Origin: UBA5336 sp039815055
GTDB lineage: Bacteria > Pseudomonadota > Alphaproteobacteria > Caulobacterales > Hyphomonadaceae
Reading direction: 5' to 3'
Length of the DNA stretch: 33,962 bases
Assembly (NCBI GenBank): GCA_039815055.1
Contig: JBCCAA010000034.1
Location: forward strand, 1-33,962
A model generated the notes under the pieces. It worked only from the letters and a program-made list of their open reading frames with translations. It searched no databases and had not been told where the DNA came from. Positions 15,847 through 25,153 of this stretch are shown here, piece after piece. The stretch's first letter is position 1, and every line of letters starts with the position of its first letter. The position numbers were made by a program, and so were the translations under genes.

Positions 15847-16512
15847 ATGACCGCTACGCTCGAAACCCGCGGCGACATTGCACTGATCACGATGGATGAC
15901 GGTAAAGCCAATGCCGTATCCCACGCCATGCTGGACTCGTTGAACGAAGCGTTGGATGAGGCGACCGACGCAAAAGCCGTTGTTCTGGCAGGCCGGGAAA
16001 AGTGTTTCTCCGGTGGGTTTGACCTGTCAGTGATGAACTCTGGAGATATGGCGAGCGCGGTTGAACTTGTGAGGCGCGGGGGGAAACTCGCCCACCGGCT
16101 TTACGGGCTGCCCCGGCCACTGGTTGGCGCCGCAACCGGACACGGCATCGCCATGGGCGCCTTCATGTTATTGGCCTGCGACACACGTATTGGCCCAGAC
16201 GCGCCAGCGAAATACGGCATGAACGAAACCGCGATTGGCATGCTCATCCCGATGTTCGCACAAGTGCTCACGGAAGAGCGCCTACCCCGCAGACACAGGA
16301 CCAAATCGTTCATTCAGGCGACCATCTATGACAGCGCTGGCGCCGTTGACGCCGGATTTCTGGATGAAATCGTTGCCCCGGAGGCCGTGGTCGAGACCGC
16401 ATTGGGCATCGCACAGCAGCTCGGACAATATCCAACCGACACCTATGCTGGCAATAAGATGCTGATTCGTGAGAAGGCCCTGAAACGGATTGAACATTCG
16501 CTGCAGGGGTAA
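15847..16512 (+). CDS. Crotonase-family protein (enoyl-CoA hydratase/isomerase-like)
   Basis: This 221-residue protein belongs to the crotonase superfamily. LITMDDGKANAVSHAMLDSL is the N-terminal CoA-binding strand and helix, CFSGGFDLSVM provides the first oxyanion-hole region, and ATGHGIAMGAFMLLACDTRIG the second. Most hydratases have GGG in that second motif, whereas this has AMGAF, a variant found in one crotonase subgroup. At about 40 residues shorter than typical hydratases it lacks part of the C-terminal helix. Hydratase, isomerase or thioesterase activity cannot be chosen from sequence. ATG 15847 is preferred over the TTG twelve bases earlier because GGAG lies at the correct distance. 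It is 96 bp after topA, and its end is 12 bp from the convergent trmJ stop. Confidence 0.82.
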   Translation: MTATLETRGDIALITMDDGKANAVSHAMLDSLNEALDEATDAKAVVLAGREKCFSGGFDLSVMNSGDMASAVELVRRGGKLAHRLYGLPRPLVGAATGHGIAMGAFMLLACDTRIGPDAPAKYGMNETAIGMLIPMFAQVLTEERLPRRHRTKSFIQATIYDSAGAVDAGFLDEIVAPEAVVETALGIAQQLGQYPTDTYAGNKMLIREKALKRIEHSLQG

Positions 16513-16524
16513 CGGAACGCGAAG

Positions 16525-17271
16525 TCAGTCCTCGCGAACAATTCGGGCTTTTCCGCGCCCCAGCGCCAGCGCCTTGATGGCCCCGCGAAACGTGCGCACT
16601 TCCTGTGTTGTCCAATTCGCGCGCACCAGGGCGGAGCGAAGATTGTCTTTCATCAGGGACGTTTTTTCCGGCGGGAAGAAAAATCCTGCGCGCTCCAGCT
16701 CGTCTTCAAAGTGCTCCATCATTCGGATCACATCAATGCGCTCAGCTGGCGTATCGACACCTTCCTTGCCCGTGAAGCGCCCTGGCAGTGCCGCCGCTTC
16801 ACCCCAGGCATGGGCAAACACCAGAACAGCTTGCGAGAGGTTTAGTGACGCAAACTCAGCACTGACCGGATAGGTGACGATGACATCGGAAACGGCGACC
16901 GCGTCATTGGGCAGGCCAGACTTTTCGCCGCCAAACAGGATGCCCGCCTTGCTTGGCCCGCCGGAGATCTCAATCGCCGCCGCCATTGGGCCGAGGACAG
17001 GCTTTTCCATCCCGCGAGGACGAGCGGTGGTTGCATACAGCCGGGTGAGCCCCTCGCTGGCCGATGCCAGGCCATGATGGACCGACACGCTCACACCGGC
17101 CTCAAACGCACCTGCACTCATCGGGTCTGCTGCAGGATTGGGCCAGCCATCGCGCGGCGCAATCAGGCGCAGGTCTGTGAGGCCAAAATTGAGCATGGCG
17201 CGCGCCGCCGCACCGATATTCTCGCCAAGCTGAGGCGTGTGGAGAAGGATGGCAGGGACCACCGAGTTCAC
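16525..17271 (-). CDS. trmJ: tRNA (cytidine/uridine-32-2'-O)-methyltransferase TrmJ-like, SpoU family
   Basis: This 248-residue SPOUT enzyme has the three trefoil-knot motifs: QLGENIGAAARAMLNFG (motif 1), AGILFGGEKSGLPNDAV (motif 2) and FASLNLSQAVLVFAHAW (motif 3). Those and a C-terminal helical extension (MMEHFEDELERAGFF) match TrmJ, which uses SAM to methylate the ribose of nucleotide 32 in the anticodon loop. Another TrmH-type target is possible, since specificity is not fixed by these motifs. The start is GTG at 17271, overlapping the stop of the DUF4174 gene as GTGA, so translation is likely coupled. It is convergent with the crotonase gene. Confidence 0.9.
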   Translation of the reverse strand: MNSVVPAILLHTPQLGENIGAAARAMLNFGLTDLRLIAPRDGWPNPAADPMSAGAFEAGVSVSVHHGLASASEGLTRLYATTARPRGMEKPVLGPMAAAIEISGGPSKAGILFGGEKSGLPNDAVAVSDVIVTYPVSAEFASLNLSQAVLVFAHAWGEAAALPGRFTGKEGVDTPAERIDVIRMMEHFEDELERAGFFFPPEKTSLMKDNLRSALVRANWTTQEVRTFRGAIKALALGRGKARIVRED

Positions 17272-17771
17272 GGGTCCCCCGCACGAATTTCGCTTGCACG
17301 CATCGGCATGGCATCGATTACGGCAAAGAGGTCTGTGTTGGAAACCGGAGCATCCCAGCGCTGTTTCACGCCGCCATCCAGGCCAATTAGCGTCAGGGAG
17401 GGCTCGCCCTGCTCACACTTTGCAATTCGAACGAGATCCGCTTCCGCGTCATTCCAGGTTTGGGTGGAAGGGTCCTGAGTCACATCTGCGAAGCTGGATG
17501 CATCGAAAACCATCGACATGCCCGGTGAAACGCCAATGATGATCAACTTACGCTCATCGAAGCCGGGCCAGTCCAATCCGTCAAATTGAGCTTTCTGGAG
17601 CGCTGAGTCGAGCGCTGCATCCTTTTCTCCGCAAATGAGAAGGAGTCGGTTTTCCCAACGTGCTTCGCCGAGAAGGTCTCCGCTGCGGTCCAGCGGGTCT
17701 GCCCTGGCCTTGCTCATGACCACCGCAACCACGCCGACCAAAGCGCTCATCAGAATGAAACGAGAAAACAT
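17268..17771 (-). CDS. Exported DUF4174 domain protein
   Basis: This 167-residue product starts with a membrane-targeting segment MFSRFILMSALVGVVAVVMSKARA, a likely signal peptide cleaved after ARA. The DUF4174 domain follows, with WENRLLLICGEKD near its start, SLTLIGLDGGVKQRWDAPVS, and the conserved closing VIDAMPMRASEI. The fold is thioredoxin-like by family, but no CxxC is present. The role of the family is unknown; it is probably periplasmic. The frame is open to 17969, but that extension overlaps icd on the other strand and lacks family residues, so ATG 17771 is used. It overlaps trmJ by four bases and is divergent from icd by about 100 bp, which should hold both promoters. Confidence 0.82.
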   Translation of the reverse strand: MFSRFILMSALVGVVAVVMSKARADPLDRSGDLLGEARWENRLLLICGEKDAALDSALQKAQFDGLDWPGFDERKLIIIGVSPGMSMVFDASSFADVTQDPSTQTWNDAEADLVRIAKCEQGEPSLTLIGLDGGVKQRWDAPVSNTDLFAVIDAMPMRASEIRAGDP

Positions 17772-17874
17772 TATGGCGTCGGCCTCTTTCCTTAGTCGAT
17801 CTGTCCTTTTGACGGGCGCCATCGCTCTGCTATAGCCGCGCCAGAAGAAACATATGCACAAGGGCACAAATATC

Positions 17875-19092
17875 ATGGCGAAGATCAAGGTCGAAAATCC
17901 CATCGTGGAGATGGATGGCGACGAGATGACCCGGATCATCTGGCAGATGATCAAGGACAAACTTATCAATCCCTACCTCGACATCGATCTGAAATATTAC
18001 GACTTGTCGATCGAAATGCGCGATGAGACTGACGATCAGATCACCCATGACGCAGCTCACGCAACCAAAAAATATGGCGTCGCGGTAAAATGCGCCACCA
18101 TCACGCCGGACGAACAGCGCGTTGAAGAATTCGACCTTAAGAAAATGTGGAGATCGCCAAACGGCACGATCCGCAACATCCTGGGCGGTGTGGTGTTTCG
18201 CGAACCGATTGTGATTTCCAATGTGCCACGGCTCGTTCCGGGCTGGACCCAGCCCGTCGTGGTTGGCCGCCACGCTTTTGGTGACCAGTATCGCGCCACG
18301 GATTTCCTTGTTCCCGGCGCCGGCAAACTGACCATGAAATTCGAAGGCGATGATGGCCAAGTCATCGAAGAAGAAGTGTACCGCTTCGAAGAGGCCGGCA
18401 TCACCATGGGCATGTACAATCTCGACAGTTCGATCCGCGACTTCGCCCGCGCCTGTTTGAACTATGGTCTACAGCGACAGTGGCCGGTGTATTTGTCCAC
18501 CAAGAACACCATCATGAAGAAATATGACGGTCGCTTCAAAGACCTGTTCCAGGAAATCTTCGAAGCCGAATTCAAAGACAAGTTTGCGCCATGGGGCGGC
18601 ACCTATGAGCATCGCCTCATCGACGACATGGTTGCAGCCAGCCTGAAATGGTCCGGCGGCTATGTTTGGGCCTGCAAGAACTACGATGGTGACGTGCAGT
18701 CTGACACGGTTGCACAAGGGTACGGCTCGCTCGGTCTGATGACCTCGGTTCTCATGACGCCAGATGGCAAGACGGTCGAAGCCGAAGCCGCCCATGGCAC
18801 GGTGACCCGCCACTACCGCAACCACCAGAAGGGTGAGGCAACCTCAACCAACTCCATCGCGTCGATCTTTGCCTGGACGCGCGGCATCGGCCATCGCGGC
18901 CGCATGGACGGCACACCAGAGGTATCCAAATTCGCACAGTTGCTCGAAGACACGATCGTCAAGACGGTCGAAAGCGGTCAAATGACGAAGGACCTGGCCC
19001 TGCTCGTCGGGCCAGACCAGGAATGGCTGACAACTGAAGGCTTCCTTGGTGCGGTGGCCGATAATTTCTCCAATGCAATGGAATCCGCCTAG
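17875..19092 (+). CDS. icd: NADP-dependent isocitrate dehydrogenase (eukaryotic-type subfamily)
   Basis: This 405-residue TCA-cycle enzyme oxidatively decarboxylates isocitrate to 2-oxoglutarate with production of NADPH. IKVENPIVEMDGDEMTRIIW at the start, the substrate loop WRSPNGTIRNILGGVVFREP, and the metal/cofactor regions YDGDVQSDTVAQGYGSLGLM and EAEAAHGTVTRHYRNHQKG are those of the homodimeric IDH subfamily shared with mitochondria. They differ from the E. coli Icd type, which is common in alphaproteobacteria. ATG 17875 fits this family; the ATG at 17854 would add seven residues. The nearest upstream purine-rich sequence is AAGGGCAC, a modest ribosome site. The GNAT gene follows 14 bp after its stop and may be cotranscribed. 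Confidence 0.97.
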   Translation: MAKIKVENPIVEMDGDEMTRIIWQMIKDKLINPYLDIDLKYYDLSIEMRDETDDQITHDAAHATKKYGVAVKCATITPDEQRVEEFDLKKMWRSPNGTIRNILGGVVFREPIVISNVPRLVPGWTQPVVVGRHAFGDQYRATDFLVPGAGKLTMKFEGDDGQVIEEEVYRFEEAGITMGMYNLDSSIRDFARACLNYGLQRQWPVYLSTKNTIMKKYDGRFKDLFQEIFEAEFKDKFAPWGGTYEHRLIDDMVAASLKWSGGYVWACKNYDGDVQSDTVAQGYGSLGLMTSVLMTPDGKTVEAEAAHGTVTRHYRNHQKGEATSTNSIASIFAWTRGIGHRGRMDGTPEVSKFAQLLEDTIVKTVESGQMTKDLALLVGPDQEWLTTEGFLGAVADNFSNAMESA

Positions 19093-19106
19093 TCAGGAAC
19101 GGTTCC

Positions 19107-19637
19107 ATGGCAGACTTCACGCTGCGCCGGGCAGAGCTGGGGGACGAATACATCCTGGCCCTGATCGGCGCATCGACGTTTCTGGATGGCTTTCTGGAGA
19201 TCATTCCCGGCCCGGCGCTTGTTGCCCATTGTCAGGCCCAGCACAACGCGGAAGTTTACCGGAGCTATCTGGACCCCGTAAATCCAAAAACAGCGTGCTG
19301 GCTGGCCGAGCACGCTGTGACAGGCGCCCCGATCGGATACGCTTTGAATTGCGCGCCAACGATTCCAGGCGAGACTGGCGCCAGCGATGTGGAACTGAAA
19401 CGGATCTATTGTATGTCTCGGGTGCACGGTTCGGGCGCTGGCCAGGCCTTGATGACGGCGTCTATCGCACACGCACGCAGTCTCTCCGCAAAGCGGCTTT
19501 GGCTAGGCACCTATGAACAGAACCATCGCGCCATTGCATTTTATAAACGAAACGGATTCACGACTGTAGGCACCCGCCAGTTCCAGGTAGGCGACCAGAT
19601 GTTTGACGACATCGTTATGTCACTCGTCTTCCAGTAA
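19107..19637 (+). CDS. GNAT-family N-acetyltransferase
   Basis: This 176-residue protein has the GNAT fold: MADFTLRRAELGDEYILALI opens beta-1/alpha-1, ELKRIYCMSRVHGSGAGQALM contains the acetyl-CoA pyrophosphate loop (R-x-x-G-x-G/A), and LWLGTYEQNHRAIAFYKRNGFTTVG is the conserved beta-5/alpha-4 region. The acceptor cannot be read from sequence; small amines, antibiotics or ribosomal protein N-termini are all possible in this family. It is 14 bp after icd and 40 bp before trhO on the same strand, so it may be part of a loose operon. Confidence 0.88.
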   Translation: MADFTLRRAELGDEYILALIGASTFLDGFLEIIPGPALVAHCQAQHNAEVYRSYLDPVNPKTACWLAEHAVTGAPIGYALNCAPTIPGETGASDVELKRIYCMSRVHGSGAGQALMTASIAHARSLSAKRLWLGTYEQNHRAIAFYKRNGFTTVGTRQFQVGDQMFDDIVMSLVFQ

Positions 19638-19677
19638 GGGCGCACCAGAGCTTTTGCTGGCGCAAACCCGCCGCTAT

Positions 19678-20610
19678 ATGAACAAGATGCCTGCCTATAC
19701 CGTTGCAACATTTTACGCGTTTACGCCGTTTGACGATCTGCCGTCTCTTCAGAAGACACTGGCTGCCAAGCTCTGCGATATCAGCGCCCGTGGTACCGTT
19801 CTGCTCGCGCCGGAAGGCATCAACGGAACATTGTGTTGCAGGTCTGATATGCTGGAACGGGTTGTCGAAACCCTGCGCGCCCTGCCCGGCTGCCAGGCGT
19901 TGAACGTGCGCACCAGCCCGAACCCGAACCAGGCGTTTCGACGCCTCAAAGTGCGTTTGAAGACCGAAATCGTCCGCATGAACCAACCTGACGCGAACCC
20001 GAATGTATGTGTCGGCCAATATGTTGACGCCGCCGACTGGAACGATCTGATCAAGGACGACGACACTTTGGTCATCGACACTCGGAATGGCTACGAGGTC
20101 GCACTGGGCACGTTCGAAGGCGCAGTAGATCCGGAGACGGACGTGTTCAGCGCTTTCCCCGAATGGCTTGATTACGCCGTGCGGCACCACAGCTTTAAGC
20201 GCATTGCCATGTTCTGCACTGGCGGCATCCGCTGTGAGAAAGCCACCAGCTATGCCCGACAAACGGGCCTGGAGGATGTTTATCACCTGAAAGGCGGCGT
20301 CCTGTCTTACCTTGAAACCGTTCCGGAATCCGAGAGCCTCTGGCGCGGTGAGTGTTTTGTGTTCGACGAGCGCGTATCGGTGACCCATGGGCTGGAGCCA
20401 GGCCGTTGTGTGCTTTGTCGCGCCTGTAAGCACCCGGTCAATGAGGCCGCACAAGCCGATCCTGCCTATGTCGAGGGCGTCTCCTGCCCCGTATGTATCG
20501 ACCAAACCACGTCACACCAGAAAGCCCGGTTTGCCGAGCGCCAGAAACAAGTTGAGCTCGCAAGACAGCGCGGAGAAGATCACCTGCTGGGCCAGGACCT
20601 TGCGCCATGA
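19678..20610 (+). CDS. trhO: tRNA uridine-34 hydroxylase TrhO (rhodanese-like, YceA family)
   Basis: This 310-residue protein has the order typical of TrhO/YceA. An N-terminal acylphosphatase-like domain comes first (YTVATFYAFTPFDDLPSLQK, GTVLLAPEGINGTL). A rhodanese domain follows, with the active loop CTGGIRCEKA (Cys180 and Cys186) and VYHLKGGVLSYLE. The C-terminal cysteine-rich tail (CVLCRACKHPVN, CPVCIDQ) may bind metal. The E. coli enzyme makes 5-hydroxyuridine at wobble position 34 in an oxygen-dependent reaction. ATG 19678 is taken; another ATG is nine bases later. Its stop overlaps the start of the GST gene as ATGA. Confidence 0.93.
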   Translation: MNKMPAYTVATFYAFTPFDDLPSLQKTLAAKLCDISARGTVLLAPEGINGTLCCRSDMLERVVETLRALPGCQALNVRTSPNPNQAFRRLKVRLKTEIVRMNQPDANPNVCVGQYVDAADWNDLIKDDDTLVIDTRNGYEVALGTFEGAVDPETDVFSAFPEWLDYAVRHHSFKRIAMFCTGGIRCEKATSYARQTGLEDVYHLKGGVLSYLETVPESESLWRGECFVFDERVSVTHGLEPGRCVLCRACKHPVNEAAQADPAYVEGVSCPVCIDQTTSHQKARFAERQKQVELARQRGEDHLLGQDLAP

Positions 20611-21257
20611 GCATGCCGATCCTTTGGTCGTTTCGTCGTTGCCCCTATGCGATGCGCGGCCGAATGGCGCTGTATGCGGCGGGGGTCACCTGCGAGCTCA
20701 GGGAAATCCAGCTCAGTCGCAAACCGGACGCGTTTCTGGACACCTCCCCCACAGGCACAGTGCCGGTGCTTGCCTTCGCCGATGGTACGATCATCGAAGA
20801 AAGCCTGGAGGTTATGATTTGGGCGCTCGGCCAGCATGACCCATATGGCTGGCGTGATGGCCCAGAAGTTGAGACCGACGCGCTGATCGCGGAAAACGAT
20901 GGTCAGTTCAAACACCATCTCGACCGCTACAAATATCCAAGCCGTTATGAAGGCGTCGATAGCGACAAACATTTCTCAGACGCCATAGGCATCCTTTCGA
21001 ACTGGAATTTGCGCATAGAAGCGAACGGAGGCGGGCTGGTCGACGCGGCACCCCGCCTGGCCGACATTGCGATCTTTCCCTTTGTTCGCCAATTCGTTTC
21101 CGTGAACCGCGCTCGTGTGGAGGACCAGAACGTGCCACACCTTCTCACATGGCTCGAACGACACGTCGCCAGTGAAACTTTCACGGCGATTATGCAGAAA
21201 CATGCATTGTGGGACGGCGGAACCGGCGCCGTGGTGTTTTCAGATCACGCGGCCTGA
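20607..21257 (+). CDS. Glutathione S-transferase family protein
   Basis: This 216-residue protein has a thioredoxin-like N-terminal domain: SFRRCPYAMRGRMALYAAG, with Cys12 where GSTs of this type carry the catalytic residue, and GTVPVLAFADGTIIEESLEVM, the glutathione-contacting cis-Pro and Glu-Ser segment. An all-helical C-terminal domain follows. It is probably a thiol transferase or a glutathione-conjugating enzyme, but no substrate can be assigned. It starts within the stop of trhO (ATGA), implying coupled translation. Its 3' end overlaps the convergent alaS end by 13 bases. Confidence 0.86.
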   Translation: MSMPILWSFRRCPYAMRGRMALYAAGVTCELREIQLSRKPDAFLDTSPTGTVPVLAFADGTIIEESLEVMIWALGQHDPYGWRDGPEVETDALIAENDGQFKHHLDRYKYPSRYEGVDSDKHFSDAIGILSNWNLRIEANGGGLVDAAPRLADIAIFPFVRQFVSVNRARVEDQNVPHLLTWLERHVASETFTAIMQKHALWDGGTGAVVFSDHAA

Positions 21258-23899
21258 AGCGCGGCCCGGACAGCTTCAATTGCGGCATCGGCATTCGCCC
21301 CATCAGGTCCACCCGCCTGTGCCATGTCGGGCCTGCCACCACCACCCTTGCCGCCGACCTCCGCACTGGCCAGTTTTACAAGATCCACCGCTGAGAACCG
21401 CTCGACCAAGTCGTCTGTCACACCGATTGACACTGCCGCTTTACCGTCATTCACGCCAACGAAGGCTACAACCCCAGAGCCAATCTGGGCCTTGGCCTCA
21501 TCAACGAGCGCGCGCAAATCCTTGCCCCCGACGCCGTCAGCCACCCGGCCGATAAAGGAAACTCCGCCAATATCTTCAGGCCCTTGGGGCGAAGACGAAC
21601 CTGCGCCGCCCATTGCCAGCTTTCGCTTCGTGTCGGCCAGTTCCCGCTCCAGTGTTTTCCGCTCGTCCAGAAGGCTGGTGATCCGGTCTGGAACATCTTT
21701 GAGGGCGACACGCACGAGCGCTGAGACATCCTTTGCAACTTGCGCCTGGCCCTTGAGAAAGGCCAATGCCTCCGCGCCAGTCGCCGCTTCGATCCGACGA
21801 ACACCCGCTGACACGCCCTGTTCAGACGTGATCGTGAACGCCGCAATGTCGCCGGTAAGCGAAACATGGGTGCCCCCGCAAAGCTCAACGCTATAGGCTT
21901 CGCTCGCGTGTTCCAGATCATTCCCCATGGTCAGGACGCGAACCTCATCTCCGTATTTTTCGCCAAACAGCGCCAAAGCACCCGCCGCGATGGCTTCATC
22001 CGGAGTCGAATGCGCCACACCAACTTTATTGTTCTGCCGAATGATGGCGTTCACCTGATCTTCAATGACTTCGAGTTCAGCCTCGGTGACCGGTTTGCCA
22101 TGGGAAAAATCAAATCGGAACCGATCAGCTTCCACAAGTGATCCCTTTTGAGTGACATGTTCGCCGAGTACGTTGCGCAGCGCCGCATGCAGCAGATGCG
22201 TGGCCGAATGATTGGCCATGATTTGCGAGCGACGTTGTGAATTAACCTCGAGTTCGGCCGTCCCGCCGATACTGGCCTCGCCTGCGGTCATTTCGCCGAG
22301 ATGGACATGCAGTTGACCGGCACGCTTAACGACATCTCGAACGATGAACCGGGCGCCGGACGGGAAGACGATGTCGCCATGGTCGCCGGCCTGTCCACCG
22401 CTTTCGGCATAGAATGGCGTGGCATCCATCAAAAGCGCCGCTTCGCCCGGCCCCACAGTCTCCACAGCTGCACCATCAACCACCGCAGCTAAGAGCTTAC
22501 CTTCAGCTTTCACCGCGTCGTATCCAAGGAACCGCGTTGGCCCCAAACGATCAGCAAAACCCAGCCAAAGACTGTCCACGGCCGTATCGCCAGACCCCGT
22601 CCAGGCGCTGCGCGAACCTTCCCTTTGCCGCGCCATGGCGGCCTGAAAGCCTGCGCTGTCCACCCCAACGCCGCGCCCGCGAAGGATGTCTTCGGTCAGG
22701 TCAATCGGAAAACCATAGGTGTCGTAGAGTTTGAAGGCCGTCTCACCAGGCAGTTCATCGCCAGCCTCAAGCGAAACGCTGGACTCTTCAAGCAATGCCA
22801 GACCTCGGCCAAGCGTGGCCTGGAAGCGGGCCTCTTCCTGCTCCATCTCTGCTTCGATGGCGGGCTGAGCGCGGCCAAGTTCAGGAAAAGCCTCACCCAT
22901 TTGAGACACCAGTTCCGGAACGAGCTTGTGCATCACCGGCTCGCGCGCGCCAAGCACATGGCCGTGGCGCATGGCGCGGCGCATGATCCTGCGCAAAACA
23001 TAGCCGCGCCCCTCATTTGAGGGCGACACGCCATCGGCCATAAGGAACGCGCTCGCGCGCAGATGATCTGCAATTACGCGAAAAGACGGCAACTGATCGC
23101 CATTCGCGGTTTTTCTGTAAACTTCTTCTGCGGCCGAAATCAGGCCGGCGAACAAATCGATATCATAGTTGTTATGAACGCCCTGCAGCACCGCCGCGAT
23201 GCGTTCCAGGCCCATACCAGTGTCTATCGAGGGCTTGGGAAGGGCCGATCGAGTGCCGTCGGCAGACTGGTCAAACTGCATGAAAACCAGGTTCCAGATT
23301 TCGATAAATCGGTCGCCATCTTCATCGGGACTCCCGGGTGGCCCTCCAGGTATGTCATCGCCATGGTCGTAGAAAATTTCAGAACACGGCCCGCACGGAC
23401 CCGTATCACCCATGGACCAGAAATTGTCGCTGGTCGCGATTCGGATGATGCGGTCATCGGAAAGACCTGCAATCGATTTCCAGAGATCGGCGGCTTCTTC
23501 ATCATCGGCATAGACTGTGACCAGAAGTTTCTCAGGCGAGAGTCCGAGTTCCTTGGTCACCAGGTTCCAGCCATGCTCGATCGCTGCATCCTTGAAGTAG
23601 TCTCCGAAAGAAAAGTTTCCGAGCATTTCAAAAAACGTGTGGTGTCGCGCCGTGTAGCCGACATTGTCGAGATCATTGTGCTTCCCACCGGCCCGCAAAC
23701 ACTTCTGCGACGTTGTCACCCGCGGCGCGAAGGGCTTCTCCGCGCCGGTAAAGATGTTCTTGAACGGCACCATGCCCGCATTCACGAATAAAAGTGTGGG
23801 ATCATCCTGAGGCACCAGGGGCGCGGACGGGCGACGCGCATGGCCGTGCCCCTCAAAATACGAAAGGAAACTTTCGCGCAGTTCATTTACGCCGGTCAT
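21245..23899 (-). CDS. alaS: Alanyl-tRNA synthetase
   Basis: This class II synthetase of 884 residues has motif 1 and motif 2 regions (HARRPSAPLVPQDDPTLLFVN, ARHHTFFEMLGNFSFGDYF), a helical tRNA-recognition domain, and an editing domain. The zinc-site residues are H564 and H568 (HSATH) and C674 and H678 (CGGTH). The C-Ala region ends in a DHHA1-type domain with GGGRPDMAQAGG. It charges tRNA-Ala and hydrolyses mis-charged Ser/Gly. It lies 87 bp downstream of recA on the same strand, an order seen in many bacteria. No terminator is visible in that gap. The ATG at 23899 begins the family N-terminus MTGVNELRESFLSYF. Confidence 0.98.
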   Translation of the reverse strand: MTGVNELRESFLSYFEGHGHARRPSAPLVPQDDPTLLFVNAGMVPFKNIFTGAEKPFAPRVTTSQKCLRAGGKHNDLDNVGYTARHHTFFEMLGNFSFGDYFKDAAIEHGWNLVTKELGLSPEKLLVTVYADDEEAADLWKSIAGLSDDRIIRIATSDNFWSMGDTGPCGPCSEIFYDHGDDIPGGPPGSPDEDGDRFIEIWNLVFMQFDQSADGTRSALPKPSIDTGMGLERIAAVLQGVHNNYDIDLFAGLISAAEEVYRKTANGDQLPSFRVIADHLRASAFLMADGVSPSNEGRGYVLRRIMRRAMRHGHVLGAREPVMHKLVPELVSQMGEAFPELGRAQPAIEAEMEQEEARFQATLGRGLALLEESSVSLEAGDELPGETAFKLYDTYGFPIDLTEDILRGRGVGVDSAGFQAAMARQREGSRSAWTGSGDTAVDSLWLGFADRLGPTRFLGYDAVKAEGKLLAAVVDGAAVETVGPGEAALLMDATPFYAESGGQAGDHGDIVFPSGARFIVRDVVKRAGQLHVHLGEMTAGEASIGGTAELEVNSQRRSQIMANHSATHLLHAALRNVLGEHVTQKGSLVEADRFRFDFSHGKPVTEAELEVIEDQVNAIIRQNNKVGVAHSTPDEAIAAGALALFGEKYGDEVRVLTMGNDLEHASEAYSVELCGGTHVSLTGDIAAFTITSEQGVSAGVRRIEAATGAEALAFLKGQAQVAKDVSALVRVALKDVPDRITSLLDERKTLERELADTKRKLAMGGAGSSSPQGPEDIGGVSFIGRVADGVGGKDLRALVDEAKAQIGSGVVAFVGVNDGKAAVSIGVTDDLVERFSAVDLVKLASAEVGGKGGGGRPDMAQAGGPDGANADAAIEAVRAALQAA

Positions 23900-23986
23900 G
23901 GATACTGCCCCATTGGCTGATTCAACCTACAGCGCCGCATATAAAACCAGCTGGCACCAACGCCAAGCCGGGGCCGATCTTTGGTA

Positions 23987-25075
23987 TCAGCCCGCCTCGC
24001 TTTCGGGTGCGTCGTCCTCCAGGGACATGCCAGCTGTCAACATCTCATCTGTGAGCAGACCCGCTTTGCGGCGAACGGCATCTTCGATCTGGTCGGCAAT
24101 GGCTGGATTGCTCTTGAGGAATTGCCGGGTCTTCTCGCGGCCCTGACCAATGCGATCGCCATTGAAGGAATACCAGGACCCGGCCTTCTCAACCACTTCG
24201 CTTTTCACACCAAGGTCGATGAGTTCACCGGTCTTGGAGATGCCCTCACCATAAATGATGTCGAACTCGACCTGGCGGAACGGCGGGGCGACCTTGTTTT
24301 TCACAACTTTGACGCGGGTCTGGTTACCAATAACCTCATCGCGATCCTTGATCTGACCGATCCGGCGAATGTCGAGACGCACCGATGAGTAGAATTTGAG
24401 CGCGTTCCCACCCGTGGTGGTTTCCGGACTGCCGAACATCACACCGATTTTCATCCGAATCTGGTTGATGAAAATCACCATACAGTTGGTCTTGGAAATC
24501 GAGCCCGTGAGCTTGCGCAGAGCCTGGCTCATCAAGCGCGCCTGAAGGCCTGGCAGACTGTCGCCCATCTCACCTTCCAATTCCGCGCGCGGCGTGAGGG
24601 CTGCAACGGAATCGATTACGATCATGTCGACCGCGCCAGAGCGCACCAGTGTGTCTGCGATCTCAAGCGCCTGCTCGCCCGTATCGGGCTGGGACACCAG
24701 AAGATCGTCGAGATCCACGCCGAGCTTCGACGCATAGACAGGGTCAAGCGCGTGCTCAGCATCAACAAATGCGCACACGCCGCCATTCTTCTGGGCCTCG
24801 GCTACACAATGCAGGGCAAGTGTCGTTTTACCCGAACTCTCCGGACCGAAAATCTCTACAACCCGCCCTTTTGGCAGCCCGCCGATTCCGAGACCGATAT
24901 CAAGGCCGAGCGAGCCAGTCGAAACCGCCTCAATGTCGAGCGCTTTCTGATCGCCCAGCCGCATGACCGATCCCTTGCCGAAGGATCGTTCAATATTGCC
25001 CAAAGCGGTTTCCAGGGCTTTTTGCTTGTCCACACCGCTCTCCTTATTGACCAGGGTCAGGGCTGCTCTGCTCAT
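23987..25075 (-). CDS. recA: Recombinase RecA
   Basis: This 362-residue filament-forming ATPase drives strand exchange and activates LexA self-cleavage. The Walker A motif GPESSGKT spans residues 77-84. LVSQPDTGEQALEI and VIDSVAALTPRAELEGEMGD are strongly conserved, with the DNA-binding loops in between. The acidic C-terminal tail (EDDAPESEAG) is usual. The N-terminus MSRAALTLVNKESGVDKQKALE is slightly longer than the E. coli form, and GAAGGA precedes the ATG at a suitable distance. A palindrome and an SOS-type direct repeat 79-105 bp upstream overlap the likely promoter, so damage induction through LexA is expected. No recX follows; alaS is next. Confidence 0.98.
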   Translation of the reverse strand: MSRAALTLVNKESGVDKQKALETALGNIERSFGKGSVMRLGDQKALDIEAVSTGSLGLDIGLGIGGLPKGRVVEIFGPESSGKTTLALHCVAEAQKNGGVCAFVDAEHALDPVYASKLGVDLDDLLVSQPDTGEQALEIADTLVRSGAVDMIVIDSVAALTPRAELEGEMGDSLPGLQARLMSQALRKLTGSISKTNCMVIFINQIRMKIGVMFGSPETTTGGNALKFYSSVRLDIRRIGQIKDRDEVIGNQTRVKVVKNKVAPPFRQVEFDIIYGEGISKTGELIDLGVKSEVVEKAGSWYSFNGDRIGQGREKTRQFLKSNPAIADQIEDAVRRKAGLLTDEMLTAGMSLEDDAPESEAG

Positions 25076-25153
25076 ATCAACATATCCTTCATGTCATTGC
25101 CCAGCCCAGGATGGCAAGCCGGTTCTGCCTCAAGAAGGTTTATCTGTATCATA

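Noticed and set aside
17268..17969. A longer DUF4174 protein starting at 17969
   Set aside because: The extension runs into the icd gene on the opposite strand. The signal peptide starts at the ATG at 17771.
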